Shown here: positions 23,877-31,587 of the stretch, piece by piece
How the letters are laid out: each line of letters starts with the position of its first letter
How positions within the stretch are numbered: position 1 is the stretch's first letter
NCBI RefSeq assembly: GCF_014385085.1
Contig: NZ_JACRTD010000005.1
Location: 124,001-188,000 of the forward strand
DNA from: Youxingia wuxianensis
GTDB taxonomy: Bacteria > Bacillota > Clostridia > Oscillospirales > Ruminococcaceae
DNA length: 64,000 bases
Reading direction: 5' to 3'
Program-made: the position numbers and the translations under genes
The notes under the pieces: model-generated
What the model was told of the DNA's origin: nothing
The model's input: the letters and a program-made list of their open reading frames with translations, nothing else
Database searches by the model: none

Positions 23877-25625
23877 ATGTTTGCACTGTTTTCAAGAATT
23901 TTGAAACTCTCCGGTCACTATAAGAGCCGAATCCAGGGGGCATTTGTCTGTGCATTTTTGGAGTCCATCCTGTCTAAAATGCCAATTTTTCTGGCCTTTG
24001 TAGTTTTGGGCGGATTTGCGGCTGGGACACTGACTGAACAGACCTGTCTCTATGTGGGGCTTGGCCTTGTTGCAGCTGTGCTGGCGCAGATGATTGTCCA
24101 CTATTTCAGCGACAGTCTCCAGAGTGCTGCGGGCTATCTGATGTTTGCCGAGAAGCGCATGGAGCTGGGCGGACATCTGCGTAAACTGCCCATGGGTTAC
24201 TTCACTTCCGGTAACATCGGCAAAATCAGTTCAGTCCTCAGCACCGATATGGTGTTTATTGAGGAAGTTGCCATGAGTACGCTGGGCAACATGATGAGCT
24301 ATCTGCTGTCCTCTCTGGTTCTGCTGGCTTTCATGTTTTATCTGAACTGGCAGCTTGGTCTGATTGCTGCCATCGTAACGGTTTTGGCATGGCTGGTATC
24401 CAGAGGAATGAACAAAGTATCCCTTCGGGAAGCGGCGGGCCGTCAGGAACAAAGTGAACGGTTGACTGATGCCGTGTTGTCCTTTGTGGAAGGCATTGGC
24501 GTTATTAAGAGTTATAACCTGCTGGGTGAGAAGTCGGAAGAACTGACCGGGAATTTTAAGCGTTCCAGAAATACTTCCCTCGCTTTTGAACGGAAGATGA
24601 CTCCGTGGACCATGGGGCTAAATATCCTTTATGGAATCGGGATTGCTGCGATTTTTGGCTTGGCGGTATTTCTGGAGCGGAGCGATGCGCTCTCTCTGGC
24701 TTATGTATTTGGTGTCCTTCTGTTCGTTTTTGACCTGTTCGGGCCGCTCAAGGCGCTCTATGGCGAGGCGTCCCGCTTGACCGTGATGAACGCCGCACTG
24801 GATCGCATTGAGGCTGTATTGGAGGAACCGGAACTTCCCGACACAGGAAAACAACATCTTCCGGTCCAGGCACATCCTGGACAGCCGGAGGTCCAGTTCC
24901 ATGATGTTGCTTTCGCTTATCAGGATAAAGAAGTGCTGCATCACATTAACTTTGACATGAAGAAAAATTCCATGACGGCTTTGGTAGGTCCTTCTGGGGG
25001 CGGCAAATCTACCATCGCAAACTTACTGGCTCGGCTTTGGGATGTGAAATCTGGCAGTGTGACAATTAGAGGTGTGGATATTCGGAATATACCTCTGTCG
25101 GAGCTGATGGATCAGATTAGTATGGTATTCCAGCGAGTGTATCTGTTTCAGGATACTATCTATAACAACATCTGCATGGGGAAGCCGGATGCTACGGAGG
25201 AAGAAGTCTATAAGGCTGCGAAGAAAGCTCGCTGCTATGATTTCATTATGGCTTTGCCGGACGGGTTCCAGACTGTGGTTGGAGAAGGCGGTGCTACGCT
25301 TTCCGGCGGCGAGAAACAGCGTATTTCGATTGCTCGCTGTATCTTGAAGGATGCACCTATCGTCATCTTGGACGAAGCTACCGCAAGTGTTGACACCGAC
25401 AATGAAAGCTATATTCAGGAGGCTATTTCGGAACTGGTAAAGGGTAAGACCTTGCTTGTGATTGCTCACCGTCTGAACACCATCCAGAATGCCGACCGAA
25501 TACTGGTAATTGACAACGGCCAAATCGCACAGCATGGCACCCACGAGGAACTTCTGGAGCAGCCTGGTATCTATCAGGATTTTGTCAATATCCGAAAGAA
25601 TGCAGCCGGATGGAGCCTGGCATAG
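23877..25625 (+). CDS. ABC half-transporter, YbtQ/IrtB-like
   Basis: 582 residues: membrane domain (1-310) with PMGYFTSGNIGKISSVLSTD (106-125), Walker A GPSGGGKST (371-379), signature LSGGEKQR, Walker B IVILDEATASVD. It is the partner of the preceding gene and a paralog of the protein at 2827. The start ATG directly abuts the upstream stop. A DtxR-like regulator follows 18 bases later in the same transcript. Confidence 0.87.
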   Translation: MFALFSRILKLSGHYKSRIQGAFVCAFLESILSKMPIFLAFVVLGGFAAGTLTEQTCLYVGLGLVAAVLAQMIVHYFSDSLQSAAGYLMFAEKRMELGGHLRKLPMGYFTSGNIGKISSVLSTDMVFIEEVAMSTLGNMMSYLLSSLVLLAFMFYLNWQLGLIAAIVTVLAWLVSRGMNKVSLREAAGRQEQSERLTDAVLSFVEGIGVIKSYNLLGEKSEELTGNFKRSRNTSLAFERKMTPWTMGLNILYGIGIAAIFGLAVFLERSDALSLAYVFGVLLFVFDLFGPLKALYGEASRLTVMNAALDRIEAVLEEPELPDTGKQHLPVQAHPGQPEVQFHDVAFAYQDKEVLHHINFDMKKNSMTALVGPSGGGKSTIANLLARLWDVKSGSVTIRGVDIRNIPLSELMDQISMVFQRVYLFQDTIYNNICMGKPDATEEEVYKAAKKARCYDFIMALPDGFQTVVGEGGATLSGGEKQRISIARCILKDAPIVILDEATASVDTDNESYIQEAISELVKGKTLLVIAHRLNTIQNADRILVIDNGQIAQHGTHEELLEQPGIYQDFVNIRKNAAGWSLA

Positions 25626-25643
25626 TAGTGAAGGGAGGTCCCG

Positions 25644-26039
25644 ATGAGACTTCATGCGTCGGGTGAAGATTACCTGGAGGCCATCCTGGTTCTCCATAAG
25701 AAGATGGGCATGGTACGCTCCGTGGATGTTGCCCGGCACATGGAGGTATCGAAGCCCAGCGTGTGTCATGCGGTGGCTACGCTGAGAAAGGGCGGCTTTC
25801 TGCTCATGGACGAGGATCACTTCCTGCACCTGACTGACCTTGGCCGTGAGGTTGCCGAGGCCACCTACGAAAAGCATCGCTTCTTTACCGACCGGCTGAT
25901 TGAAGCCGGCGTAGACCCCGAAACGGCGGAACGGGATGCTTGCCGGATTGAGCATGTGATCAGCGAGGAAACCTTTGAGCGACTGAAAGTTGCTTATAAA
26001 CTGAACGAGAAAGCGGTGATATCATCGGACGAGTCATGA
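25644..26039 (+). CDS. DtxR/MntR-family metal-dependent repressor
   Basis: 131 residues: winged helix (DYLEAILVL, MEVSKPSVCHAV) and metal domain ending DACRIEHVISEETFERL, with no SH3 extension. It is closest to the regulator at 959 and also related to the one at 263. GGGAGG precedes the ATG. Last-but-one gene of the ECF/ABC operon, whose promoter carries a matching box, so it very likely closes a feedback loop. The equibactin regulator EqbA is of this family. Confidence 0.9.
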   Translation: MRLHASGEDYLEAILVLHKKMGMVRSVDVARHMEVSKPSVCHAVATLRKGGFLLMDEDHFLHLTDLGREVAEATYEKHRFFTDRLIEAGVDPETAERDACRIEHVISEETFERLKVAYKLNEKAVISSDES

Positions 26040-26452
26040 TTCTGGAGCTGCATGAAAGAGATACGGAAGTTTTGGAGCAGATCCTGTCTATCCTCAAAAA
26101 CCACCCTGAGATAGAAAAAATCGAGGTTGATGAGGAACCGATGGTGTCGCTCCCTGGTCTTGAGATCTTTCCAAGCAGACGAAAGGTCTTTCGGGATCGC
26201 CAGGAGATTCAGCTTACCGCAAAAGAATATCGGATTCTCCTGCTGCTGGCCACCAACAAAGGCCGTGTGCTGACCTACGCACAGATTTACGAACAGGTCT
26301 GGGGCGATTTCACTACAGGAAACGAAAACAATACGATAGGTTTTCATATCTGCAACCTGCGCGAGAAGCTGTATCGGGCTAATCCAGATGCCCCGTTCTA
26401 CATTCGCTCCGTGCGGGAAGTCGGATACTGTCTGGATGTCGATGAACCGTAA
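26036..26452 (+). CDS. Orphan OmpR-type winged-helix DNA-binding protein
   Basis: 138 residues. The C-terminal 95 residues are a Trans_reg_C winged helix: LTAKEYRILLLLATNKGRVLT, then NTIGFHICNLREKL and YIRSVREVGYCL. The N-terminal 40 residues (LHERDTEVLEQILSIL...) are too short for a receiver domain, so it is not a normal response regulator. It overlaps the DtxR stop by four bases (ATGA), implying coupled translation. A partner role for the metal repressor, or a truncated regulator, are both possible. Confidence 0.8.
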   Translation: MILELHERDTEVLEQILSILKNHPEIEKIEVDEEPMVSLPGLEIFPSRRKVFRDRQEIQLTAKEYRILLLLATNKGRVLTYAQIYEQVWGDFTTGNENNTIGFHICNLREKLYRANPDAPFYIRSVREVGYCLDVDEP

Positions 26453-26607
26453 TTCCACCACTATTTTCTTTCGCATGGATGTCTTTTCTCTGACCTAAAT
26501 CTCTGATAGAGTGAGTCCTTCTGGGTGGTTCACAATGAACCGCCCCTGGGTCCAGCGAATGGGTGCAGTTCTCCCTTGGCGGAAGATTTTGAAATTACCA
26601 TTCATTC

Positions 26608-26650
26608 AGAGAGCGGTTTGTACTACATTTTGACATTAAGGTCAAAAGGG
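26608..26650 (+). repeat. Left terminal inverted repeat of the IS
   Basis: Begins AGAGAGCGGTTTGTAC and ends TGACATTAAGGTCAAAAGGG. It matches the reverse complement of 28,436-28,478 except for one base near the tip and about six bases in the middle. Confidence 0.85.
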
Positions 26651-26710
26651 GGTGTGACACAATACTTCAGGTTTGATATAATGTAGATAAAAACAGGGTG
26701 GTGGCGGAAG

Positions 26711-28312
26711 ATGTCATACAGGGCCAACGGAAGCCAGCAGTTGTCCATATTCGACCGCAGTCTCCGGCTCACGAGACGGGAGCGGAGCTTTTTGGAAAAG
26801 TCATGGGCAAAAGTGTTTTCTGATGAGATTTTTCCCGCCATTGACGAAGAACGTTTCCGAGTTTTGTATTCTCAAAATGCTTCACGACCCAATACCCCAG
26901 TCAATATTATTGTGGGTGCGCTCATTATAAAAGAACTGTTTACTTTGTCCGATGACGAGATTGTTGAGAATCTGATGCTGGACATCCATTATCAGTATGC
27001 TCTCCACACCACCAGCTACGAGGAGCAGCCGTTGAGCGACAAATCCTTGTCCCGTTTTCGGAAACGCTGCTATGAATACGAAAAAACTACCGACGTAGAT
27101 TTGTTCCATGAGTGCGTCTGCGATCTGAACCGCAAAATCGCAAAACTGATGGGGATCAATTCTCACATCAAACGTATGGATTCGCTGATGATCGAGGCAA
27201 ATATCCGAAAATTAAGCCGGATCGAGCTGCTCTATTCCTGTGTTGCAAGACTTGCCAAGCGTATCGAAAAGAAGGAAGGCATCGGTAAACTGACAGGGCT
27301 GGAACATTACTGCCAGCCAGGTGACCGCAATTTCATCGTGTATCATTGCCGGAACACAGATATGAATGAGCGAATGGAGACCATTCTGAAAGATGCGGAC
27401 CAGCTTCTGCTACGGAGTGCGGCACAATATCAGGAAACAGAGGAGTATCGTCTGCTTGTCCGATGCCTGGACGAGCAGACCATTGCCGGAAGCGGCGGAA
27501 GACGGCTTCGCAAGAAGGGAGAGGAATCCCCGTCAACAACTTCCCTGCAAAATCCTACTGACCCGGATGCGACATACTGTGCAAAGGCAGGGAAAGACCA
27601 TATTGGGTATGCTGCGAATGTGGTGGAGAGTGTGGACAGCAGCGGTTCCGTGATTACGGATTATCAATATGAGAAAAACATATTTTCCGACCCGCGCTTT
27701 CTTCGCGACCATCTTACGCGCACAGAAGAACAAAAGGAGACCGTGCGGATTGTTGCGGATGGCGGCTATGTGGGGCAGGAGTGCAGAGAACTTGCAGCAG
27801 AGAAAAATATTGAGCTCATCAATACAGCATTAAAGGGTGTAGCTGTACCGGATATTTACGGCGGTTTTCTGCTAAGTGATAACGGAAAGAGTGTGCAGCA
27901 ATGTCCAGCCGGATATGCGCCAATACGCTGCTCCTACACAGAAAGAACGTCCCGAATCAGGGCCTACTTTAAATCTGAACATTGCATGGGATGTGATCAC
28001 CGCGAAGAATGCCAGGCAAAGCAGCGACGGGCGACCTGTCAAATGTCACTTTCCCGCTCGGCTGTGGAGCGCGCAAGGCAGCAGCAACAGATGCATGCAC
28101 CTGATTTTCAAAATTGGCATAGAATTCGGAACGGAATAGAATCGGTTCCGTCCATACTGCGTAACCGGTACCAAGTAGACAAGATGCCCGTGAGAGGATT
28201 TATCCCGAGTAAATTCTTTTTTGGGGCTAAAATCTCCGCAATGAATTTCAACAAACTTCTTCGACACCGGAGAGGCTTGTTGTCCTGCGCCCAAAATCCT
28301 CTCCTCAGTTAA
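26711..28312 (+). CDS. IS1182-family transposase
   Basis: 533 residues with the N-terminal InsH-like domain (residues about 45-130, ending SDKSLSRFRKRCYEY) and a DDE catalytic domain. The first acidic residue is in KRMDSLMIEAN, the next in VRIVADGGYVGQ, the last in the C-terminal region. A Cys cluster (CMGCDHREEC) fits the IS1182 family. The frame is intact, so the copy may be active. Confidence 0.88.
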   Translation: MSYRANGSQQLSIFDRSLRLTRRERSFLEKSWAKVFSDEIFPAIDEERFRVLYSQNASRPNTPVNIIVGALIIKELFTLSDDEIVENLMLDIHYQYALHTTSYEEQPLSDKSLSRFRKRCYEYEKTTDVDLFHECVCDLNRKIAKLMGINSHIKRMDSLMIEANIRKLSRIELLYSCVARLAKRIEKKEGIGKLTGLEHYCQPGDRNFIVYHCRNTDMNERMETILKDADQLLLRSAAQYQETEEYRLLVRCLDEQTIAGSGGRRLRKKGEESPSTTSLQNPTDPDATYCAKAGKDHIGYAANVVESVDSSGSVITDYQYEKNIFSDPRFLRDHLTRTEEQKETVRIVADGGYVGQECRELAAEKNIELINTALKGVAVPDIYGGFLLSDNGKSVQQCPAGYAPIRCSYTERTSRIRAYFKSEHCMGCDHREECQAKQRRATCQMSLSRSAVERARQQQQMHAPDFQNWHRIRNGIESVPSILRNRYQVDKMPVRGFIPSKFFFGAKISAMNFNKLLRHRRGLLSCAQNPLLS

Positions 28313-28328
28313 ACAATCGGAAGATTGG

Positions 28329-28369
28329 ATTGCCTGCCGGCCCGTATAGAGGGCCGGCAGGCAATTTTT
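28329..28369 (+). terminator. Transposase terminator
   Basis: TTGCCTGCCGGCCC pairs with GGGCCGGCAGGCAA across a short loop and is followed by TTTTT, 17 bases after the transposase stop. Confidence 0.85.
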
Positions 28370-28435
28370 ATTGGTATGATATTGTTTTGGAGCAGCAAAA
28401 CAGGCCTAACATTAGCTGCGCTAACTTCAAAACCT

Positions 28436-28478
28436 CCCTTTTGACCTTAATGTCACATTTTGGTACAAACCACTCTCT
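28436..28478 (-). repeat. Right terminal inverted repeat of the IS
   Basis: Reverse complement begins AGAGAGTGGTTTGTAC and ends TGACATTAAGGTCAAAAGGG, matching the left repeat at 26,608-26,650. Confidence 0.85.
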
Positions 28479-28481
28479 CTT

Positions 28482-28739
28482 TTATTTCACGGTATAGAGG
28501 TTGGAGGTGCTGCTCCCATTCGGCCTGTGCCGGGAATCTTTTTGGAGATAGCCGTGCTGCTCCAGATCGTGCAGCGCCCGCTTGACCGTGGAGCGGGACA
28601 GCTTCATGTCCGAGGCAATGGTCTTGATGCCCGGCCAGCACTTTCCCTCGGCATCGGAGCGATCCCGCAGGTACATATAGACCGCCTTCGCTCTGGAGGG
28701 AAGCTCAGTGTCGGCGTAAATCGTTCCGAAGTAACTCAT
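28482..28739 (-). CDS. Helix-turn-helix protein (replication/transfer-type, HTH_36-like)
   Basis: 85 residues: FGTIYADTELPSRAKAVYMYL, then a winged helix with SDMKLSRSTVKRALHDLEQHGYL (about residues 43-65). The pattern matches the DNA-binding start of plasmid replication initiators and of small ICE regulators. It overlaps the coupling-protein stop by four bases, and the IS end lies three bases beyond its stop. The insertion may have separated it from downstream transfer genes. Confidence 0.75.
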   Translation of the reverse strand: MSYFGTIYADTELPSRAKAVYMYLRDRSDAEGKCWPGIKTIASDMKLSRSTVKRALHDLEQHGYLQKDSRHRPNGSSTSNLYTVK

Positions 28740-30553
28740 CGTTCCTCCTCTCCGAATGTCTTCATTTGCTTTCCTCTTTTTACAGCCCTCTCCTGAGCCG
28801 GAGCATGGGCGATGCCGCCCCGGCTGGATACCGCATAGCCGCGGCTTTCGTCCATCTCCTCCGGCTCACTGAGCTGCGGGAGATTCCGCTCCAGATTCAC
28901 CCGGTTGGCATAGGCCACCGCTCGGTTGGCTCTCTCCGGCACCACATACGGCTCCCCGAAGGTAATGCCCCAGTTTAAGAAGAGTTGGAGCCGGGTCCGC
29001 ATGGGATGAGTGCCGGTTTTCATGACGATAAAGCTGCCCTTGGGAATGGATTTCAGCTCGTCGGGCGTCAGCAGGGCGCGCTCCATCATCTGCAGGCTCT
29101 GGCTGGGATCGTTCTTGCCCCGGCTCACCGAGCCGGAGAGGACGGTGCGGCTGCCCAGGGCTTTGGACAGCACCTCCGCAGTCTGGCTGTTGGGTGCAAA
29201 GCCGCCGAAGATGGTGTCCTGGCAGTTGTCCTGAATGATCTCGCAGCCCTCTTTCCCGTAGTTTTTTTCGAGCTGCGCTAAGGACTGGATGATCGGCACG
29301 AGCGTTAACCGGCGAGAGCGTCCAGCGGAGAAAAGGGGCAGTATATCAAACGGGGGCATGGTGCCGAATTCGTCACAGAAAAGCACCACCCGGTTTTTCA
29401 GCTTGCCGCCGTTCTCATCGGCCACAGCGAACAGCTCCCGGCTCAGGTTCTGGATCATGAGACCGGCCATGAAGTTCTTGGTTGTGTCTTCTTCCGGCAG
29501 GATCAGGAAGATGGCAGACTTCTCCGAAGCAAACTTCTCAGCGTCAATGGCGCTGTCGAAGCACAGGATCTGCTCCAGCTCGCTGTCCAGAAAGGCATTC
29601 AAGCGGGACAGCACTGTAGACATGACGGAGGCCATTGCCTGCTCGGCGCTGTTGAGGGCGGCACCGGCAAACCACCTCGCCTTGTGATCCGGCGGCAGTT
29701 TTGCCATCAGGAGCTGGAAGTGGCTCTTGCCCTTGACACGGCTGGGCTCCAGCAGATCCTGCACCAGCTTGAACACGGAGACGATATGCCGGCGCTCCTG
29801 GGGGTGGTCTTTATCGGGCGGCAGGAACTCGGCAAGCATCAGGATGACCGAGGTGAGCAGACCTTCCGCCGCATCGTAGAAGAAAGCGTTCTGACCGCGG
29901 TTGCTGTCATCGCCGTCCGGATTGACGATGGTCTTGGACAGGATTTTGGCGTATTTCTCGGCCTTGGCCCGGGCCGCGAGATTGTTCGGGTCACTCCGGG
30001 CAATGTCCATATACCGGTTGACCAGCGTCAGCAGATTGTTGCCATCCGAGCGGGTGGGATTTCGTAGGTCGATCACGGCCACATTCTGATACCCATAGCA
30101 GTTCTTGGCAATGGCGCCGTAATTGCGGGCGAGGTCACCCTTGCTGTCCAGCGCCAGCCAGCTCATGCCGCTGGCGCAGGCGTACTCCAGATTGGGATAG
30201 AGAAAATAGGCGGTCTTGCCGATGCCGGAAGCACCGATCATCAGGCAGTGGATGTCATCGCTGTCCACGAGGGCGGTGAGTTCGCCTTTCTTTCCCTTGC
30301 ACCCCAGCACCAGCCCCTGCTCCGTGGGCAGGTTCTGGCCGCTGCGCCATTTCTTCACCTCGAAGGGAACATGGGCATAGGTCTGCCGGATCTCTTTGGC
30401 TGTGGCCCATCTTGCGGTGCCGTGCTGGCCGTCGCCGACCGTTTTGGATTTGATCCCGCTCAGGGTATAGTAGTGGGACAAGGCGGCCAGACAGCCGATG
30501 ACCAGAAACATCAGCCCGCCGGCGGCCAACAAAATCAGGACTTGGTGTGGCAT
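28736..30553 (-). CDS. Type IV coupling protein (VirD4/TraG family)
   Basis: 605 residues. One N-terminal membrane span (about 5-27), Walker A GASGIGKTA (107-115), Walker B VVLFCDEFG (389-397) and the RFLAGRS-like SAGRSRRLTLVPIIQSLAQL segment of T4CPs. The hexamer links the relaxase-DNA complex to the secretion channel at the inner membrane. The Arg/Lys-rich C-terminus may bind relaxosome proteins. The start at 30,553 overlaps no other gene; a 116-base gap separates it from the toprim gene. Confidence 0.93.
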   Translation of the reverse strand: MPHQVLILLAAGGLMFLVIGCLAALSHYYTLSGIKSKTVGDGQHGTARWATAKEIRQTYAHVPFEVKKWRSGQNLPTEQGLVLGCKGKKGELTALVDSDDIHCLMIGASGIGKTAYFLYPNLEYACASGMSWLALDSKGDLARNYGAIAKNCYGYQNVAVIDLRNPTRSDGNNLLTLVNRYMDIARSDPNNLAARAKAEKYAKILSKTIVNPDGDDSNRGQNAFFYDAAEGLLTSVILMLAEFLPPDKDHPQERRHIVSVFKLVQDLLEPSRVKGKSHFQLLMAKLPPDHKARWFAGAALNSAEQAMASVMSTVLSRLNAFLDSELEQILCFDSAIDAEKFASEKSAIFLILPEEDTTKNFMAGLMIQNLSRELFAVADENGGKLKNRVVLFCDEFGTMPPFDILPLFSAGRSRRLTLVPIIQSLAQLEKNYGKEGCEIIQDNCQDTIFGGFAPNSQTAEVLSKALGSRTVLSGSVSRGKNDPSQSLQMMERALLTPDELKSIPKGSFIVMKTGTHPMRTRLQLFLNWGITFGEPYVVPERANRAVAYANRVNLERNLPQLSEPEEMDESRGYAVSSRGGIAHAPAQERAVKRGKQMKTFGEEER

Positions 30554-30669
30554 GGTTAACCCCTTTCAGGGCACACCACTTCCTGCTCGGTTCCATACTT
30601 CTGAATGCGCACATCACTCTTGTTACGGCCTACTTCGGGCGAACAGGAAGTGGTGTGCGTTGTTGTTAT

Positions 30670-31575
30670 TTACTGCATGACTTGTGCGTAGGACGGTTCC
30701 TCAGCGGTCAGATCATCATTCCAATCCTTGTGTGCGGGAATGAGCCTTTCCACCGTGTACCTCTCTGCCAGCTGTTCCTTCATGCGCCGGCTGGCCAGAT
30801 GGCCAGCCTCGTCATTGTCGAGGCAGAGCAGGACCGTATTGATTTGCGGCTGCCGCTCCAGCAGCTTCAGCACCGGCTGAATGGAGGTGCCGCAGCAGGC
30901 CACATAGCTGTGGCTCTGCCAGCCCTCCGGATGGAGCGTGATGTAGGAGAGCATATCGATGGGAGCTTCGAACACATAGAGGCTCCCATCTGTGCCGATG
31001 TGGTGGAAGCTGTGGCGGGGATCGCAGCCCTCCACATTGAGCCGGAAGGCTTTGCCGAAGCTGTTGGCGCTGCGCTTGTGGGCATGGCGGGGGACGCCGT
31101 CTTCATCCGTACCCACGAAAACCGCATTGTGGTAATCGGCGTCTTCATACAGCAGCTTCTCTCTTGCAAAGTGCGCCACAACGCTCCGGTCGATATTCCG
31201 GTGCTTGACCAGATAGGCATAGACCCGGCGCATATTGGAATTGGCCGGCGGAAGGACAAAGGGCTTCGGCGGCTCCTCTACCCGTTCTTCGGCAGAGGGA
31301 TAAACCGTTCCCAGCTCGCCTCCCAGAAGCATGGTCACCGCCTCCGGATAGCTGAGGTGATAAAACCGCTGCACGAAGCTGACGGCGTGGCCGCCCCGCT
31401 CCTCGGCATGATCGTACCACTCGTTGCCGCGGATGGTGACACTATGGTCACGGGCCAGCCGTTTCTCTCTGCCGGAGGCAAGGAGCTTTTCGCCCCGGCA
31501 GCGGAGGAACTCCTCCAGATCAACGGAGGCGGCTCGCTGCTTCTGTTCTTCCGTGAAATGAATGTAAGTCGACAT
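30670..31575 (-). CDS. Toprim-domain protein (DUF3991-type, primase-like)
   Basis: 301 residues. The N-terminal part (residues about 15-60, LEEFLRCRG, GNEWYDH) resembles the DUF3991/CHC2-like region. The C-terminal part is a toprim fold with YVFEAPIDMLS (acidic site, about 197-207) and VLLCLDNDEAG (about 246-256, DxD site). These ICE proteins probably prime or process the transferred strand. It follows the relaxase by 12 bases. Confidence 0.82.
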   Translation of the reverse strand: MSTYIHFTEEQKQRAASVDLEEFLRCRGEKLLASGREKRLARDHSVTIRGNEWYDHAEERGGHAVSFVQRFYHLSYPEAVTMLLGGELGTVYPSAEERVEEPPKPFVLPPANSNMRRVYAYLVKHRNIDRSVVAHFAREKLLYEDADYHNAVFVGTDEDGVPRHAHKRSANSFGKAFRLNVEGCDPRHSFHHIGTDGSLYVFEAPIDMLSYITLHPEGWQSHSYVACCGTSIQPVLKLLERQPQINTVLLCLDNDEAGHLASRRMKEQLAERYTVERLIPAHKDWNDDLTAEEPSYAQVMQ

Positions 31576-31587
31576 AGGCTCCTCCTG

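Larger units (their letters stand above)
26608..28478 (+). mobile_element. IS1182-like insertion sequence
   Basis: A single transposase gene is bracketed by 43-bp imperfect terminal inverted repeats. It lies between the metal island and the conjugation module, ending three bases after the stop codon of the helix-turn-helix gene at 28,482. No convincing target-site duplication is visible. The 26,453-26,607 stretch before it contains nothing I recognise. Confidence 0.85.

Noticed and set aside
26624-26645. TTGACATTAAGGTCAA as a regulatory palindrome
   Set aside because: It is part of the terminal inverted repeat of the IS and recurs at the other end.
28411-28425. ATTAGCTGCGCTAAC, similar to the DtxR boxes
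   Set aside because: The spacing is one base short, the first base differs, and it lies inside the IS element without a promoter.
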